A DNA stretch of 64,000 nt. Origin: Diaphorobacter sp. HDW4A (GTDB taxonomy: Bacteria > Pseudomonadota > Gammaproteobacteria > Burkholderiales > Burkholderiaceae_C). The DNA lies in NCBI RefSeq assembly GCF_011305995.1, contig NZ_CP049910.1:558001-622000 (forward strand), written 5' to 3'. Made by a program: the position numbers and the translations under genes. Numbering within the stretch: position 1 is the first letter of the stretch; each line of letters starts with the position of its first letter. Positions 22,429 through 33,537 of this stretch are shown here, piece by piece. Under the pieces are notes generated by a model. The model ran no database searches. It was not told the origin of the DNA and was given only the letters and a program-made list of their open reading frames with translations.

Positions 22429-25400
22429 ATAGTTTGACGACCTATCAAATCGCGGAGCGTTTTGCTCAACTTAACCTTGAGCAACGTCGCGCGGTCTATC
22501 AAAAAATCAAACTCGAAGGCTTGGTTATTGGGCAATTCCCAATTCTTGCACGCCACGAGTTTCTGCAGGCATTATGCGCTCTCTCCTACGCGCAGGTACG
22601 TCAGTGGTTTCTGTGGCAGCTGGAGTCTGGGAGCACGGCGTACCACATCAGCGGGGCGCTGAAGCTGCGGGGCGATCTGGATGTTGAAGCGCTGAAGACG
22701 AACTTCGAAGCACTGGTGGTGCGGCACGAATCGCTGCGCACGGTGTTCCGAGCGGGGGAAGACGGGCTGGCTGAGCAAGTCATCCAGGCGGATGGTCAAG
22801 CGCAGATCGAAGAGATCGACCTGAGTGCGGTGGCTGACGAAGAGCGCGAGGCGAAGGTGCGAGAGGTCGCGGCGCGGCTGCACCAGACCCCCTTCGACCT
22901 GAAAGCGGGCCCGTTACTGCGAGTGGGGCTGATCCGGGAGGCGGCCGACGAGCACGTGCTGGTGGTGGTGATGCACCACATCATCTCCGACGGCTGGTCA
23001 ATGCAGATCATCGTCGACGAGTTCGTGGCGCAATACCGCGCGCAGGTGCAAGGGCAAGCGCCACAACTGGCGCCGCTGCCGATCCAGTACGCCGACTACG
23101 CAGTGTGGCAGAGGAACTGGCTGGAAGCCGGAGAGAAGGACCGGCAACTGGCTTACTGGAAAGCACAACTGGGCGACGATCACCCGGTGCTGCAATTGCC
23201 GGCGGACCACCCTCGCAAGGCTGATGGCGTCTACAGTGCGGCCCGCCATGGTCTCGAACTGCCGAGCGAACTGGTGCAGGGCCTGCACCAGCGGGAGCGA
23301 GCCGAAGGGGCGACGCTGTTCATGGTGCTACTGGCCGGGGTGCAAGCGCTGCTCCACCGCTACAGCGGCCAGCAAGACATCCGGGTGGGGGTACCCATAG
23401 CCAACCGTCACCGCGTGGAGACCGAAGGCGTGGTGGGCTTCTTCGTTAACACGCAAGTGCTGCGCAACGTAATTGGTGGGCGGTTGAGTCTGGCGCAAGT
23501 ACTCAAGCAGGCCAAGGAAGCTGCCCTCGGTGCGCAGACGCACCAGGATCTGCCCTTCGAGCAATTGGTCGAGGCGCTGCAGCCGGAGCGCAACTTGGGC
23601 ACCAACCCGTTGTTCCAGGTGATGTTCAACCACCAGCGGCAAGACCATCGGGCGCTGCAGCAATTGCCCGGACTCACGCTGGAAGACTATGCGCTGGGCG
23701 AACAGCATGCGCAGTTTGAACTGACAGTTGACACGGTCGAAGACGCCGACGGCCAGGTGCGTGTGAGCTTCACCTACGCCGAGGAGTTGTTCGAGGCGAG
23801 CACGATCGAGCGGATGGCGGGGCACTACGTGGCGCTGCTGCAAGCATTGGCTGATCGGCCACAGGAAGCGGTGGGGGATGTGGAGTTGCTCACTGACGCT
23901 GAGCGTCAGCAACTCAAGGGCTGGGGCGAGAACCTGCAGCGTTACCCGGGTGCTGATCCGGTGCACCGGCTGATTGAGCAGCAGGCCCAGGCCCATCCTG
24001 AAGCGGTGGCACTGCTCTTTGGTGACGAGGTACTGAGCTACGGCGAGTTGAACACGCGAGCCAACCGGTTGGCGCACCGGCTGATCAAGCTGGGTGTGAA
24101 GCCTGAAGTGAAGGTGGGCATTGCGGTGGAGCGCTCCCTCGAGATGGTGGTGGGGCTGTTGGGGATACTGAAGGCGGGCGGAGCGTATGTGCCGCTGGAC
24201 CCGGAGTACCCGGCGGACCGGCTGGCCTACATGGTCGGGGACAGTGGGATTGGGCTGCTGCTGACGCAGCGTGCGGTGAAGGAGCGCCTCCCGGTGGCCG
24301 AAGGGCTGGTGGTGCTGGAGCTCGATGGGCTGGATCTGGCGAAGGAGCCCATGCACAACCCTGATGTGGCGGTGCATGGGGAGAACCTGGCGTATGTGAT
24401 CTACACCTCGGGATCGACGGGCAGGCCCAAGGGCGTTGGCATTCCTCATCACAGTTTGGTCGAGCACGCTCAAGTGGCCGTTGACTTCTTCGGTCTGACC
24501 AATGCAGATCGGATGCTCCAGTTCGCCACGTTGAACTTCGATGGTTGCATCGAGCAGTTGTTCCCACCACTCGTCAAGGGGGCATCCGTGGTGCTGCGCG
24601 GTCCTGCTTTGTGGGATAGCACCACGTTTCATCAGCAACTGCTAGACAAGCAGATCAGTGTTGTGGATATCACGACGGCGTACTGGCTGTTGCTGGTGCA
24701 GGACTTTGCCCGGCAAGGCATCCATGATTACGGCGTGTTACGCCAGCTTCATGCTGGCGGCGAAGCCATGCCACCGGAAGGTCTCAATGCTTGGCGTGCA
24801 GCGGGTCTGGCGCACGTCAAGCTGCTGAACACCTATGGTCCGACCGAGGCGACGGTGACAGCCTCGATCCTGGATTGCCACCCCTACGTGAGCGGGGGCA
24901 AGCTGCTGCCGCTGCAAATGCCGATTGGCACACCCTTGGCAGGACGGGCGCTATGGGTAGTGGATGCGGATCTAAACCCTGCGCCTTCTGGCGTTGCCGG
25001 TGAGTTGCTCATTGGTGGTGATCTCTTGGCGCGAGGCTACCTGGGCCGCCCGAGTTTGAGCGCGGAGCGCTTCGTGGCGGACCCGTTCGGTGAGGCGGGA
25101 GGTCGGCTGTACCGGACGGGGGACCTGGTGAGGTGGAACGGCGAAGGGCAGTTGGAGTACTTGGGTCGGATCGACCACCAGGTCAAGATTCGGGGGTTCC
25201 GGATTGAGCTGGGGGAAGTGGAGGCGCAGTTGCTGTCGCAGCCCGAGGTGAGGGAAGCGGTGGTGGTGGCCAAGGAAGGTCCGGGCGGAGCGCGGCTGGT
25301 GGGTTACGTGTCGGCGCAGGCCGGGAAGGTGATTGAGGTGAGCGAGCTGCGCGAGCGGCTGGGCCGGGCGTTGCCGGACTACATGGTGCCCAGTGTGATC

Positions 25401-27230
25401 GTGGCGGTGGAGAGCTTGCCGCTCAATGCCAACGGCAAGGTGGACAGGAAGGCGCTGCCGGAGCCGGGGTTCGAGAGCGGGCAGGAGTACGAAGCGCCGC
25501 AGGGTGAGGTGGAAGAGGCGCTGGCCAGGATCTGGTCGGAGGTGCTGGGTGTGGAGCGCGTGGGCCGGCACGACAACTTCTTCGAGTTGGGCGGGCATTC
25601 GTTGATGGCCTTGAGTGTGCTTGAGCGCATGCGCACACAAGGTATGGCCGTGCAAGTGCGCACGCTGTTCCAGCAGCCTGAACTGTCGTCCTTTGCACAG
25701 GTTGTTGCGCAGAACGAGGATCGTCGCGAAGTAGCTGTTCCACCCAACCTCATCCCGCTGGATTGCCAGGCAATCCAGCCTGAGATGTTGACGCTGGTCG
25801 AACTGGACGCGGAGCAAATCAGGTGCATGGAAGCGGCAGTGCCGGGTGGTGCGGCCAACATCCAGGACATCTATCCTCTAGCGCCGCTGCAGGAAGGCAT
25901 TCTGTTCCACCACATGTTGCAGCAGCAGGGCGATGCTTATGTCACCTCGTGTCTGTTGAGCTTCGACAGCCGGGGGCGACTGGAGCACTTCATCGCTTGC
26001 TTTAATCGGGTGATTGCGCGCCATGACATCCTGCGCACGGCGGTGCTGTGGGAAGGGCTCAAGGAACCGGTGCAAGTCGTCCATCGACAGGCCCACCTGC
26101 AGATCGAGTGGCTTCAGGATGCGGTCCCAGGCAACGTGGCCGAGCGGCTGAACGAACAAGTTGATCCCCGGCACCATCGCATCGATGTGCGGAAGGCACC
26201 GATGATCCGGGCTGTGGCAGCGCATGACACGGAGCAAGGGCGCTGGCTGCTGCAGTTGCCCAGCCACCACCTGGTGCTGGATCACACGACGCTTGATCTG
26301 ATCGTCGAAGAGATTGCCCTGATCCAGCAAGGCCGGGAGGCGGAGTTGCCTGAGCCGGTGCCGTTCCGGCGCTTCGTGGCGCAGGCACGGCTGGGCATGA
26401 GTCCGGTCGAGCATGAGGCCTTCTTTACCAAGATGCTGGGCGACGTGGATGAGCCGACGGCGCCGTTCGGGCTGCTGGACGTGCAGGGTGATGGTAGCGA
26501 CATTGAAGAGGTGAAGCTGCCACTGGAGGCGGAACTGTCCGCGCGGATTCGGCAGCAAGCCAGGCGGCATGGGGTGAGTGCGGCCAGCTTATTCCACTTG
26601 GCATGGGCCCTGGTGCTGGCCAAGACCACGGGCAAGAACGACGTGGTGTTCGGCACCGTGCTGTTCGGGCGCATGCAGGGTGGTGAAGGTGCAGCGCGGG
26701 CACTGGGGATGTTCATCAATACATTGCCCATCCGCATCAAGCTGGGTGCGAGAAGCGTGGCACAGAGCCTGCGCGAGACCCATGCGGTGCTGACTGGTCT
26801 GCTAAACCATGAGCACGCCAGTCTGTCGCTGGCACAGCGCTGCAGCGGGCTGCCGGGTGGCACGCCGCTGTTCTCGGCCTTGTTCAACTACCGCTACAGC
26901 GGAGGGCAGGAGGCGGAGGCAGCCATCCTTGCGTGGGACGGCATGGAGTCGCTGGGCGGGGCGGAGCGCACCAACTATCCGGCAGGCATGTCGGTGGACG
27001 ACCTGGGGCAAGGCTTCGAACTGGTGGGGCAGGTCAGCAAGTCCATCGGTGCGCGGCGGCTGTGCGAGTACACGCAGGCTGCCGTCGCCGGTATCGTCGA
27101 AGCGTTGGCTGATCGGCCACAGGAAGCGGTGGGGATGTGGAGTTGCTCACTGACGCTGAGCGTCAGCAACTCAAGGGCTGGGGCGAGAACCTGCAGCGTT
27201 ACCCGGGTGCTGATCCGGTGCACCGGCTGA
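22425..27230 (+). CDS. NRPS 3, first fragment: C-A(hydroxy-Orn)-T-dual E/C, frameshifted at 27131-27134
   Basis: The frame starts with an ATGA overlap on NRPS 2 and encodes C (HHIISDG at 184), A (TSGSTG at 661), T (GGHSL, Ser1059) and a dual E/C domain that is a near copy of that in NRPS 2. The adenylation code D-G-E-D-H-G-T-V-T fits N5-hydroxyornithine-type substrates, in agreement with the hydroxylase and formyltransferase genes nearby. At 27131-27134 a run of four G replaces the five G present at the same place in the other modules (for example 20535-20539). After that the frame is wrong, so the last 32 residues are not native. Restoring one base joins this to 27137-29044 as one gene, 22425-29044. 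The shift may be a sequencing or assembly error. Confidence 0.88.
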   Translation: MNSLTTYQIAERFAQLNLEQRRAVYQKIKLEGLVIGQFPILARHEFLQALCALSYAQVRQWFLWQLESGSTAYHISGALKLRGDLDVEALKTNFEALVVRHESLRTVFRAGEDGLAEQVIQADGQAQIEEIDLSAVADEEREAKVREVAARLHQTPFDLKAGPLLRVGLIREAADEHVLVVVMHHIISDGWSMQIIVDEFVAQYRAQVQGQAPQLAPLPIQYADYAVWQRNWLEAGEKDRQLAYWKAQLGDDHPVLQLPADHPRKADGVYSAARHGLELPSELVQGLHQRERAEGATLFMVLLAGVQALLHRYSGQQDIRVGVPIANRHRVETEGVVGFFVNTQVLRNVIGGRLSLAQVLKQAKEAALGAQTHQDLPFEQLVEALQPERNLGTNPLFQVMFNHQRQDHRALQQLPGLTLEDYALGEQHAQFELTVDTVEDADGQVRVSFTYAEELFEASTIERMAGHYVALLQALADRPQEAVGDVELLTDAERQQLKGWGENLQRYPGADPVHRLIEQQAQAHPEAVALLFGDEVLSYGELNTRANRLAHRLIKLGVKPEVKVGIAVERSLEMVVGLLGILKAGGAYVPLDPEYPADRLAYMVGDSGIGLLLTQRAVKERLPVAEGLVVLELDGLDLAKEPMHNPDVAVHGENLAYVIYTSGSTGRPKGVGIPHHSLVEHAQVAVDFFGLTNADRMLQFATLNFDGCIEQLFPPLVKGASVVLRGPALWDSTTFHQQLLDKQISVVDITTAYWLLLVQDFARQGIHDYGVLRQLHAGGEAMPPEGLNAWRAAGLAHVKLLNTYGPTEATVTASILDCHPYVSGGKLLPLQMPIGTPLAGRALWVVDADLNPAPSGVAGELLIGGDLLARGYLGRPSLSAERFVADPFGEAGGRLYRTGDLVRWNGEGQLEYLGRIDHQVKIRGFRIELGEVEAQLLSQPEVREAVVVAKEGPGGARLVGYVSAQAGKVIEVSELRERLGRALPDYMVPSVIVAVESLPLNANGKVDRKALPEPGFESGQEYEAPQGEVEEALARIWSEVLGVERVGRHDNFFELGGHSLMALSVLERMRTQGMAVQVRTLFQQPELSSFAQVVAQNEDRREVAVPPNLIPLDCQAIQPEMLTLVELDAEQIRCMEAAVPGGAANIQDIYPLAPLQEGILFHHMLQQQGDAYVTSCLLSFDSRGRLEHFIACFNRVIARHDILRTAVLWEGLKEPVQVVHRQAHLQIEWLQDAVPGNVAERLNEQVDPRHHRIDVRKAPMIRAVAAHDTEQGRWLLQLPSHHLVLDHTTLDLIVEEIALIQQGREAELPEPVPFRRFVAQARLGMSPVEHEAFFTKMLGDVDEPTAPFGLLDVQGDGSDIEEVKLPLEAELSARIRQQARRHGVSAASLFHLAWALVLAKTTGKNDVVFGTVLFGRMQGGEGAARALGMFINTLPIRIKLGARSVAQSLRETHAVLTGLLNHEHASLSLAQRCSGLPGGTPLFSALFNYRYSGGQEAEAAILAWDGMESLGGAERTNYPAGMSVDDLGQGFELVGQVSKSIGARRLCEYTQAAVAGIVEALADRPQEAVGMWSCSLTLSVSNSRAGARTCSVTRVLIRCTG
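22580..24434 (+). repeat. 1.85-kb near-identical C domain and A-domain front, copy 2 at 29194-31046
   Basis: The condensation domains of NRPS 3 and NRPS 4 correspond at an offset of 6614 bases, interrupted only by the two single-G deletions in copy 2. The upstream linkers and the downstream substrate-binding cassettes differ completely. Confidence 0.85.
23848..25600 (+). repeat. 1.75-kb near-identical hydroxy-Orn A domain, copy 2 at 27106-28857
   Basis: Both adenylation domains of NRPS 3 correspond base for base (offset 3257-3258), including the substrate-binding centre. It is a tandem module duplication within one gene. Confidence 0.85.
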
Positions 27231-29044
27231 TCGAGCAGCAGGCCCAGGCCCATCCTGAAGCGGTGGCACTGCTCTTTGGTGACGAGGTACTGAGCTACGG
27301 CGAGTTGAACACGCGAGCCAACCGGTTGGCGCACCGGCTGATCAAGCTGGGTGTGAAGCCTGAAGTGAAGGTGGGCATTGCGGTGGAGCGCTCCCTCGAG
27401 ATGGTGGTGGGGCTGTTGGGGATACTGAAGGCGGGCGGAGCGTATGTGCCGCTGGACCCGGAGTACCCGGCGGACCGGCTGGCCTACATGGTCGGGGACA
27501 GTGGGATTGGGCTGCTGCTGACGCAGCGTGCGGTGAAGGAGCGCCTCCCGGTGGCCGAAGGGCTGGTGGTGCTGGAGCTCGATGGGCTGGATCTGGCGAA
27601 GGAGCCCATGCACAACCCTGATGTGGCGGTGCATGGGGAGAACCTGGCGTATGTGATCTACACCTCGGGATCGACGGGCAGGCCCAAGGGCGTTGGCATT
27701 CCTCATCACAGTTTGGTCGAGCACGCTCAAGTGGCCGTTGACTTCTTCGGTCTGACCAATGCAGATCGGATGCTCCAGTTCGCCACGTTGAACTTCGATG
27801 GTTGCATCGAGCAGTTGTTCCCACCACTCGTCAAGGGGGCATCCGTGGTGCTGCGCGGTCCTGCTTTGTGGGATAGCACCACGTTTCATCAGCAACTGCT
27901 AGACAAGCAGATCAGTGTTGTGGATATCACGACGGCGTACTGGCTGTTGCTGGTGCAGGACTTTGCCCGGCAAGGCATCCATGATTACGGCGTGTTACGC
28001 CAGCTTCATGCTGGCGGCGAAGCCATGCCACCGGAAGGTCTCAATGCTTGGCGTGCAGCGGGTCTGGCGCACGTCAAGCTGCTGAACACCTATGGTCCGA
28101 CCGAGGCGACGGTGACAGCCTCGATCCTGGATTGCCACCCCTACGTGAGCGGGGGCAAGCTGCTGCCGCTGCAAATGCCGATTGGCACACCCTTGGCAGG
28201 ACGGGCGCTATGGGTAGTGGATGCGGATCTAAACCCTGCGCCTTCTGGCGTTGCCGGTGAGTTGCTCATTGGTGGTGATCTCTTGGCGCGAGGCTACCTG
28301 GGCCGGCCGAGTCTGAGCGCGGAGCGCTTCGTGGCGGACCCGTTCGGTGAGGCGGGAGGTCGGCTGTACCGGACGGGGGACCTGGTGAGGTGGAACGGCG
28401 AAGGGCAGTTGGAGTACTTGGGTCGGATCGACCACCAGGTCAAGATTCGGGGGTTCCGGATTGAGCTGGGGGAAGTGGAGGCGCAGTTGCTGTCGCAGCC
28501 CGAGGTGAGGGAAGCGGTGGTGGTGGCCAAGGAAGGTCCGGGCGGAGCGCGGCTGGTGGGTTACGTGTCGGCGCAGGCCGGGAAGGTGATTGAGGTGAGC
28601 GAGCTGCGCGAGCGGCTGGGCCGGGCGTTGCCGGACTACATGGTGCCCAGTGTGATCGTGGCGGTGGAGAGCTTGCCGCTCAATGCCAACGGCAAGGTGG
28701 ACAGGAAGGCGCTGCCGGAGCCGGGGTTCGAGAGCGGGCAGGAGTACGAAGCGCCGCAGGGTGAGGTGGAAGAGGCGCTGGCCAGGATCTGGTCGGAGGT
28801 GCTGGGTGTGGAGCGCGTGGGCCGGCACGACAACTTCTTCGAGTTGGGCGGGCATTCGCTAACCGTTCTGAGGTTGCAGACAAAGTTGCTGGAGAGCTTT
28901 TCGGTCAGCCTTCCGCTACGTGACTATTTTGAGAGTCCCACGCCGGTTCTGCTGGCCGGGAAATTAACCCGAAAAATGGCGACAACCGAAAGAGCTTCGG
29001 ATATTGAGCAAATGGCTGTCCTCATGGAGCTTCTGGAGACTTGA
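27137..29044 (+). CDS. NRPS 3, second fragment: A(hydroxy-Orn)-T
   Basis: This is the second adenylation-thiolation unit of NRPS 3, apparent as a separate frame only because of the missing G at 27131-27134. The ATG at 27137 is accidental. The adenylation domain repeats the first hydroxy-Orn domain almost base for base (23848-25600 against 27106-28857), with the same specificity residues D-G-E-D-H-G-T-V-T, so a second hydroxyornithine is expected. The T domain (FFELGGHSL) then diverges into a unique, less GC-rich C-terminus ending at 29044, directly against the next start codon. The preceding dual E/C domain implies the first hydroxy-Orn is turned to the D form before condensation with this one. 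Confidence 0.85.
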   Translation: MELLTDAERQQLKGWGENLQRYPGADPVHRLIEQQAQAHPEAVALLFGDEVLSYGELNTRANRLAHRLIKLGVKPEVKVGIAVERSLEMVVGLLGILKAGGAYVPLDPEYPADRLAYMVGDSGIGLLLTQRAVKERLPVAEGLVVLELDGLDLAKEPMHNPDVAVHGENLAYVIYTSGSTGRPKGVGIPHHSLVEHAQVAVDFFGLTNADRMLQFATLNFDGCIEQLFPPLVKGASVVLRGPALWDSTTFHQQLLDKQISVVDITTAYWLLLVQDFARQGIHDYGVLRQLHAGGEAMPPEGLNAWRAAGLAHVKLLNTYGPTEATVTASILDCHPYVSGGKLLPLQMPIGTPLAGRALWVVDADLNPAPSGVAGELLIGGDLLARGYLGRPSLSAERFVADPFGEAGGRLYRTGDLVRWNGEGQLEYLGRIDHQVKIRGFRIELGEVEAQLLSQPEVREAVVVAKEGPGGARLVGYVSAQAGKVIEVSELRERLGRALPDYMVPSVIVAVESLPLNANGKVDRKALPEPGFESGQEYEAPQGEVEEALARIWSEVLGVERVGRHDNFFELGGHSLTVLRLQTKLLESFSVSLPLRDYFESPTPVLLAGKLTRKMATTERASDIEQMAVLMELLET

Positions 29045-30013
29045 ATGAAAATTGATAAGCATGAGATCGTCAGGCGCTTCGCCTGTCTTCCCCAAGAAAA
29101 GCAAAAGGCATTTCTGGAGGTTCTGAAGGATAAGGGGATCGATTTCGGGCAGTTGCCAATCTATCCGGCCGGGAGGAATGGCGTCCCATTGGCTCTCTCC
29201 TACGCGCAGGTACGTCAGTGGTTTCTGTGGCAGCTGGAGTCTGGGAGCACGGCGTACCACATCAGCGGGGCGCTGAAGCTGCGGGGCGATCTGGATGTTG
29301 AAGCGCTGAAGACGAACTTCGAAGCACTGGTGGTGCGGCACGAATCGCTGCGCACGGTGTTCCGAGCGGGGGAAGACGGGCTGGCTGAGCAAGTCATCCA
29401 GGCGGATGGTCAAGCGCAGATCGAAGAGATCGACCTGAGTGCGGTGGCTGACGAAGAGCGCGAGGCGAAGGTGCGAGAGGTCGCGGCGCGGCTGCACCAG
29501 ACCCCCTTCGACCTGAAAGCGGGCCCGTTACTGCGAGTGGGGCTGATCCGGGAGGCGGCCGACGAGCACGTGCTGGTGGTGGTGATGCACCACATCATCT
29601 CCGACGGCTGGTCAATGCAGATCATCGTCGACGAGTTCGTGGCGCAATACCGCGCGCAGGTGCAAGGGCAAGCGCCACAACTGGCGCCGCTGCCGATCCA
29701 GTACGCCGACTACGCAGTGTGGCAGAGGAACTGGCTGGAAGCCGGAGAGAAGGACCGGCAACTGGCTTACTGGAAAGCACAACTGGGCGACGATCACCCG
29801 GTGCTGCAATTGCCGGCGGACCACCCTCGCAAGGCTGATGGCGTCTACAGTGCGGCCCGCCATGGTCTCGAACTGCCGAGCGAACTGGTGCAGGGCCTGC
29901 ACCAGCGGGAGCGAGCCGAAGGGGCGACGCTGTTCATGGTGCTACTGGCCGGGGTGCAAGCGCTGCTCCACCGCTACAGCGGCCAGCAAGACATCCGGGT
30001 GGGGTACCCATAG
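29045..30013 (+). CDS. NRPS 4, fragment 1: docking segment and front half of C domain
   Basis: The ATG directly follows the NRPS 3 stop. The first 45 or so residues resemble the N-terminal linker of stand-alone NRPS subunits (FACLPQEKQKAFLEVL, then GIDFGQLPI). The condensation domain follows with HHIISDG and is almost identical to that of NRPS 3. The frame breaks at 30001-30004, where four G replace the five G of the other copy (23388-23400 region), and stops at 30013. With one base restored it continues into 30028-30585. The intact gene would be 29045-33131: C-A-T-TE. Confidence 0.82.
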   Translation: MKIDKHEIVRRFACLPQEKQKAFLEVLKDKGIDFGQLPIYPAGRNGVPLALSYAQVRQWFLWQLESGSTAYHISGALKLRGDLDVEALKTNFEALVVRHESLRTVFRAGEDGLAEQVIQADGQAQIEEIDLSAVADEEREAKVREVAARLHQTPFDLKAGPLLRVGLIREAADEHVLVVVMHHIISDGWSMQIIVDEFVAQYRAQVQGQAPQLAPLPIQYADYAVWQRNWLEAGEKDRQLAYWKAQLGDDHPVLQLPADHPRKADGVYSAARHGLELPSELVQGLHQRERAEGATLFMVLLAGVQALLHRYSGQQDIRVGYP

Positions 30014-30027
30014 CCAACCGTCACCGC

Positions 30028-30585
30028 GTGGAGACCGAAGGCGTGGTGGGCTTCTTCGTTAACACGCAAGTGCTGCGCAACGTAATTGGTGGGCGGTTGA
30101 GTCTGGCGCAAGTACTCAAGCAGGCCAAGGAAGCTGCCCTCGGTGCGCAGACGCACCAGGATCTGCCCTTCGAGCAATTGGTCGAGGCGCTGCAGCCGGA
30201 GCGCAACTTGGGCACCAACCCGTTGTTCCAGGTGATGTTCAACCACCAGCGGCAAGACCATCGGGCGCTGCAGCAATTGCCCGGACTCACGCTGGAAGAC
30301 TATGCGCTGGGCGAACAGCATGCGCAGTTTGAACTGACAGTTGACACGGTCGAAGACGCCGACGGCCAGGTGCGTGTGAGCTTCACCTACGCCGAGGAGT
30401 TGTTCGAGGCGAGCACGATCGAGCGGATGGCGGGGCACTACGTGGCGCTGCTGCAAGCATTGGCTGATCGGCCACAGGAAGCGGTGGGGATGTGGAGTTG
30501 CTCACTGACGCTGAGCGTCAGCAACTCAAGGGCTGGGGCGAGAACCTGCAGCGTTACCCGGGTGCTGATCCGGTGCACCGGCTGA
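30028..30585 (+). CDS. NRPS 4, fragment 2: rear half of C domain
   Basis: This frame encodes the C-terminal half of the condensation domain (GFFVNT, then [11 protein letters not shown], then the linker to the A domain) and is a near copy of the same region in NRPS 3. It is separated from fragment 1 by the missing G at 30001-30004 and from fragment 3 by a second missing G at 30486-30489, the same G5 position that is lost at 27131-27134. The residues after that point are out of frame. It is not an independent gene. Confidence 0.8.
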   Translation: METEGVVGFFVNTQVLRNVIGGRLSLAQVLKQAKEAALGAQTHQDLPFEQLVEALQPERNLGTNPLFQVMFNHQRQDHRALQQLPGLTLEDYALGEQHAQFELTVDTVEDADGQVRVSFTYAEELFEASTIERMAGHYVALLQALADRPQEAVGMWSCSLTLSVSNSRAGARTCSVTRVLIRCTG

Positions 30586-33131
30586 TTGAGCAGCAGGCCC
30601 AGGCCCATCCTGAAGCGGTGGCACTGCTCTTTGGTGACGAGGTACTGAGCTACGGCGAGTTGAACACGCGAGCCAACCGGTTGGCGCACCGGCTGATCAA
30701 GCTGGGTGTGAAGCCTGAAGTGAAGGTGGGCATTGCGGTGGAGCGCTCCCTCGAGATGGTGGTGGGGCTGTTGGGGATACTGAAGGCGGGCGGAGCGTAT
30801 GTGCCGCTGGATCCGGAGTACCCGGCGGACCGGCTGGCCTACATGGTCGGGGACAGTGGGATTGGGCTGCTGCTGACGCAGCGTGCGGTGAAGGAGCGCC
30901 TCCCGGTGGCCGAAGGGCTGGTGGTGCTGGAGCTCGATGGGCTGGATCTGGCGAAGGAGCCCATGCACAACCCTGATGTGGCGGTGCATGGGGAGAACCT
31001 GGCGTATGTGATCTACACCTCGGGATCGACGGGCAGGCCCAAGGGGGCGTCGATCCGGCATCGGGCACTGAGCAGTTGTATGACCTGGATGCAGCAGACC
31101 TACGGCCTGACGGTGGTCGACACCGTGCTGCACAAGGCACCGTTCTGCTTCGACGTGTCGGTATGGGAGATCTTCTGGCCCTTGACCGCCGGCGTGCGGC
31201 TGGTGGTGGCCAATCCGGGAGATCACCGAGATCCAGCGAGGATCACCGATCTGATCCTCAAGCATGAGATCACGACGCTCAACTTCGTGCCTGCGATGCT
31301 ACAGGCCTTCCTGGCACATGAAGGCATCGAGGCGCAGACACGACTGCGTTATGTGATTTGCGGTGGCGAAGCCATGCCGGCGGCCACGCAGAGCGAAGCA
31401 CTGCGTCGGCTCAAGGGTGTGAGCCTGCAGAACCTGTATGGGCCGACCGAGACCACCATTCACGTGACCCGCTGGACCTGTCGGGATGACGGTCAGAGCC
31501 AAGTGCCAATTGGGCAGCCCATCTCCGAGACGCAAGCTTACGTGCTGGACGAATCTCTGGAGCGAGTGCCGCAGGGCGTGGCGGGCGAACTCTACATCGG
31601 CGGAGAGCTACTGGGCCGCGGTTACTTCAACCGCCCGAGTCTGAGCGCGGAGCGCTTCGTGGCGGACCCGTTCGGTGAGGCGGGAGGTCGGCTGTACCGG
31701 ACGGGGGACCTGGTGAGGTGGAACGGCGAAGGGCAGTTGGAGTACTTGGGTCGGATCGACCACCAGGTCAAGATTCGGGGGTTCCGGATTGAGCTGGGGG
31801 AAGTGGAGGCGCAGTTGCTGTCGCAGCCCGAGGTGAGGGAAGCGGTGGTGGTGGCCAAGGAAGGTCCGGGCGGAGCGCGGCTGGTGGGTTACGTGTCGGC
31901 GCAGGCCGGGAAGGTGATTGAGGTGAGCGAGCTGCGCGAGCGGCTGGGCCGGGCGTTGCCGGACTACATGGTGCCCAGTGCGATCGTGGCGGTGGAGAGC
32001 TTGCCGCTCAATGCCAACGGCAAGGTGGACAGGAAGGCGCTGCCGGAGCCGGGGTTCGAGAGCGGGCAGGAGTACGAAGCGCCGCAGGGTGAGGTGGAAG
32101 AGGCGCTGGCCAGGATCTGGTCGGAGGTGCTGGGTGTGGAGCGCGTGGGCCGGCACGACAACTTCTTCGAGTTGGGCGGGGACTCTCTTCGCGCGCTCAG
32201 ACTTGTTGCCGCAGCCAAAGGAGCTAGCCTAACTTTACGAGATGTGATGGCTCGACCTACTCTGGCAGGGATGCTGAAGAATCGAGAGACGGTACGCCAC
32301 AACGCAGAGCACTTTGCTCGCCTTAATAGCCTGTGTTGGACCAGATCTCCGCTGTTCTGTCTCCATGCGGGAGAAGGTACCTCATTTCCATATTTGCCGC
32401 TTGCACGGCATTTGGATCAGGTCCGTACGGTTTTCGGAGTCTCGTGCCGAAGGATTCTAAATCATGATCACCATGACGAATCTCTTGTAACCATGGCCGC
32501 AGACTACGCACAGTCCATTCGGCATATCCAGCCCAAAGGCCCTTACTACCTGCTTGGTTGGTCGCTTGGAGGAGCGTTGGCGTCGTTGGTTGCAAACCAA
32601 TTGGAGACTCAGTGCGAGCACGTCGCAATGCTGAGTCTTGTTGATCCACTCATTCCAGGAACAGATGAAGCTCAGGAGGAGAACTGGAAGGAGTCGTTAC
32701 GAGAGTTTGTTGAAACAGTGCTACCGAATTCGTATATGAATCGATTTGATGAGTTAATAATGCGTGCCGAGAACAGCGCTGAGGAGACTGTCGCTGGCAT
32801 TTTGAGAGAGTTGGTTGCAGATGAGAAAGCGCCGGACGCGATTGCACTACCTAAGTTGGAGATGGGCATAGCAGGCGTTGGGCCAGACTTGCTGGCGCGA
32901 GGTTTTTGCGTAGCAAGATATCTCCGAGAACTGGCTCGGTCTATTGACGCGCTGCCCCCGACTTTTGTTGCTCCCCATTGTTGGTGGGATTCGAATCGTC
33001 CAGAAAGCCATCGACTGGCGCTGTATGCGCAACTGGGGCAACCCGCAGCATCGACAGAACTGGTGTCCGCACATTCGGAAATGATGAATGATGACGCGCT
33101 TTCGATGGCTCTAGTACAGTTACTGTCTTAA
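30492..33131 (+). CDS. NRPS 4, fragment 3: A(Ser/Thr-like)-T-TE termination module
   Basis: The frame holds an adenylation domain almost identical to the second one of NRPS 2 (code D-V-W-N-I-G-L-I-H), a T domain (FFELGGDSL) and a C-terminal thioesterase of about 260 residues. The thioesterase shows GWSLGG (nucleophile Ser), LVDPL and SAHSEMM for Asp and His. It should release the finished peptide by hydrolysis or cyclisation. The true start is the ATG at 29045; the ATG at 30492 is apparent only because of the missing G at 30486-30489. From about 32180 the GC content drops sharply against the repeated modules, so the TE looks like older, unhomogenised sequence or a separate acquisition. Confidence 0.87.
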   Translation: MELLTDAERQQLKGWGENLQRYPGADPVHRLIEQQAQAHPEAVALLFGDEVLSYGELNTRANRLAHRLIKLGVKPEVKVGIAVERSLEMVVGLLGILKAGGAYVPLDPEYPADRLAYMVGDSGIGLLLTQRAVKERLPVAEGLVVLELDGLDLAKEPMHNPDVAVHGENLAYVIYTSGSTGRPKGASIRHRALSSCMTWMQQTYGLTVVDTVLHKAPFCFDVSVWEIFWPLTAGVRLVVANPGDHRDPARITDLILKHEITTLNFVPAMLQAFLAHEGIEAQTRLRYVICGGEAMPAATQSEALRRLKGVSLQNLYGPTETTIHVTRWTCRDDGQSQVPIGQPISETQAYVLDESLERVPQGVAGELYIGGELLGRGYFNRPSLSAERFVADPFGEAGGRLYRTGDLVRWNGEGQLEYLGRIDHQVKIRGFRIELGEVEAQLLSQPEVREAVVVAKEGPGGARLVGYVSAQAGKVIEVSELRERLGRALPDYMVPSAIVAVESLPLNANGKVDRKALPEPGFESGQEYEAPQGEVEEALARIWSEVLGVERVGRHDNFFELGGDSLRALRLVAAAKGASLTLRDVMARPTLAGMLKNRETVRHNAEHFARLNSLCWTRSPLFCLHAGEGTSFPYLPLARHLDQVRTVFGVSCRRILNHDHHDESLVTMAADYAQSIRHIQPKGPYYLLGWSLGGALASLVANQLETQCEHVAMLSLVDPLIPGTDEAQEENWKESLREFVETVLPNSYMNRFDELIMRAENSAEETVAGILRELVADEKAPDAIALPKLEMGIAGVGPDLLARGFCVARYLRELARSIDALPPTFVAPHCWWDSNRPESHRLALYAQLGQPAASTELVSAHSEMMNDDALSMALVQLLS

Positions 33132-33189
33132 AAACCGGGCGGTCTCAAATCTGGAGTGCAACACCTTGCCCCTCTGGTAAGGTGTAACG

Positions 33190-33264
33190 ATGACTAGAAA
33201 ATTCCAACAGATGCAAGCCGAAGAGCGCATGGCGCTGGCGGCGATGAAGCTGCAGGGGATGTCC
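33190..33264 (+). pseudogene. IS30-family transposase remnant (N-terminus)
   Basis: The first 25 codons of a 171-codon frame (MTRKFQQM, then EERMALAAMKLQG) match the N-terminus of IS30-family transposases. The match ends before the helix-turn-helix is complete. It lies 58 bases after the NRPS operon and is fused in frame to an unrelated IS3 remnant. Confidence 0.6.
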
Positions 33265-33279
33265 CTGGGGAGCAGGGGC

Positions 33280-33393
33280 ATTGAAGCGCTCAACCGCAAG
33301 CCCAACACCAGTCGCAAGAAAGCCGGCGAGCAGATCCATTCGTACCTGCTGCGCGAGCTGACGATCGATCGGCCCGACCAAGTCTGGGCAGCC
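33280..33393 (+). pseudogene. IS3-family transposase remnant
   Basis: Residues 31-68 of the same frame (KPNTSRKKAGEQIHSYLLR, LTIDRPDQVWA) match the segment of IS3-family OrfB just before the first catalytic Asp. The catalytic DDE core is absent, and the sequence switches abruptly to an IS66 fragment. Confidence 0.65.
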
Positions 33394-33537
33394 TGCGAAG
33401 AAGCTGTCTACATGAGGCTTGCTGTGGGTCAAGCGGTGCTGCCGCTTGGCTTGACCTGTGAGCGCCTTGCTGCGGATCTCTTGCTCGATCTTGTACAGCG
33501 CGCCGATGCGCCGCAGCGCCTCGGCGGCTGCCTGCGG
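33394..33537 (-). pseudogene. IS66-family transposase remnant
   Basis: On the minus strand about 48 codons (EALRRIGALYKIEQEIRSK and following SKPHVDSF) match the C-terminal part of IS66 TnpC. The fragment abuts the IS3 remnant directly. The stretch 33538-33874 holds no further gene I can support; it is probably more insertion debris. Confidence 0.6.

Noticed and set aside
17000..32200. Regularly spaced identical blocks that could suggest a tandem repeat array
   Set aside because: They are duplicated NRPS modules in frame; not CRISPR or satellite repeats.
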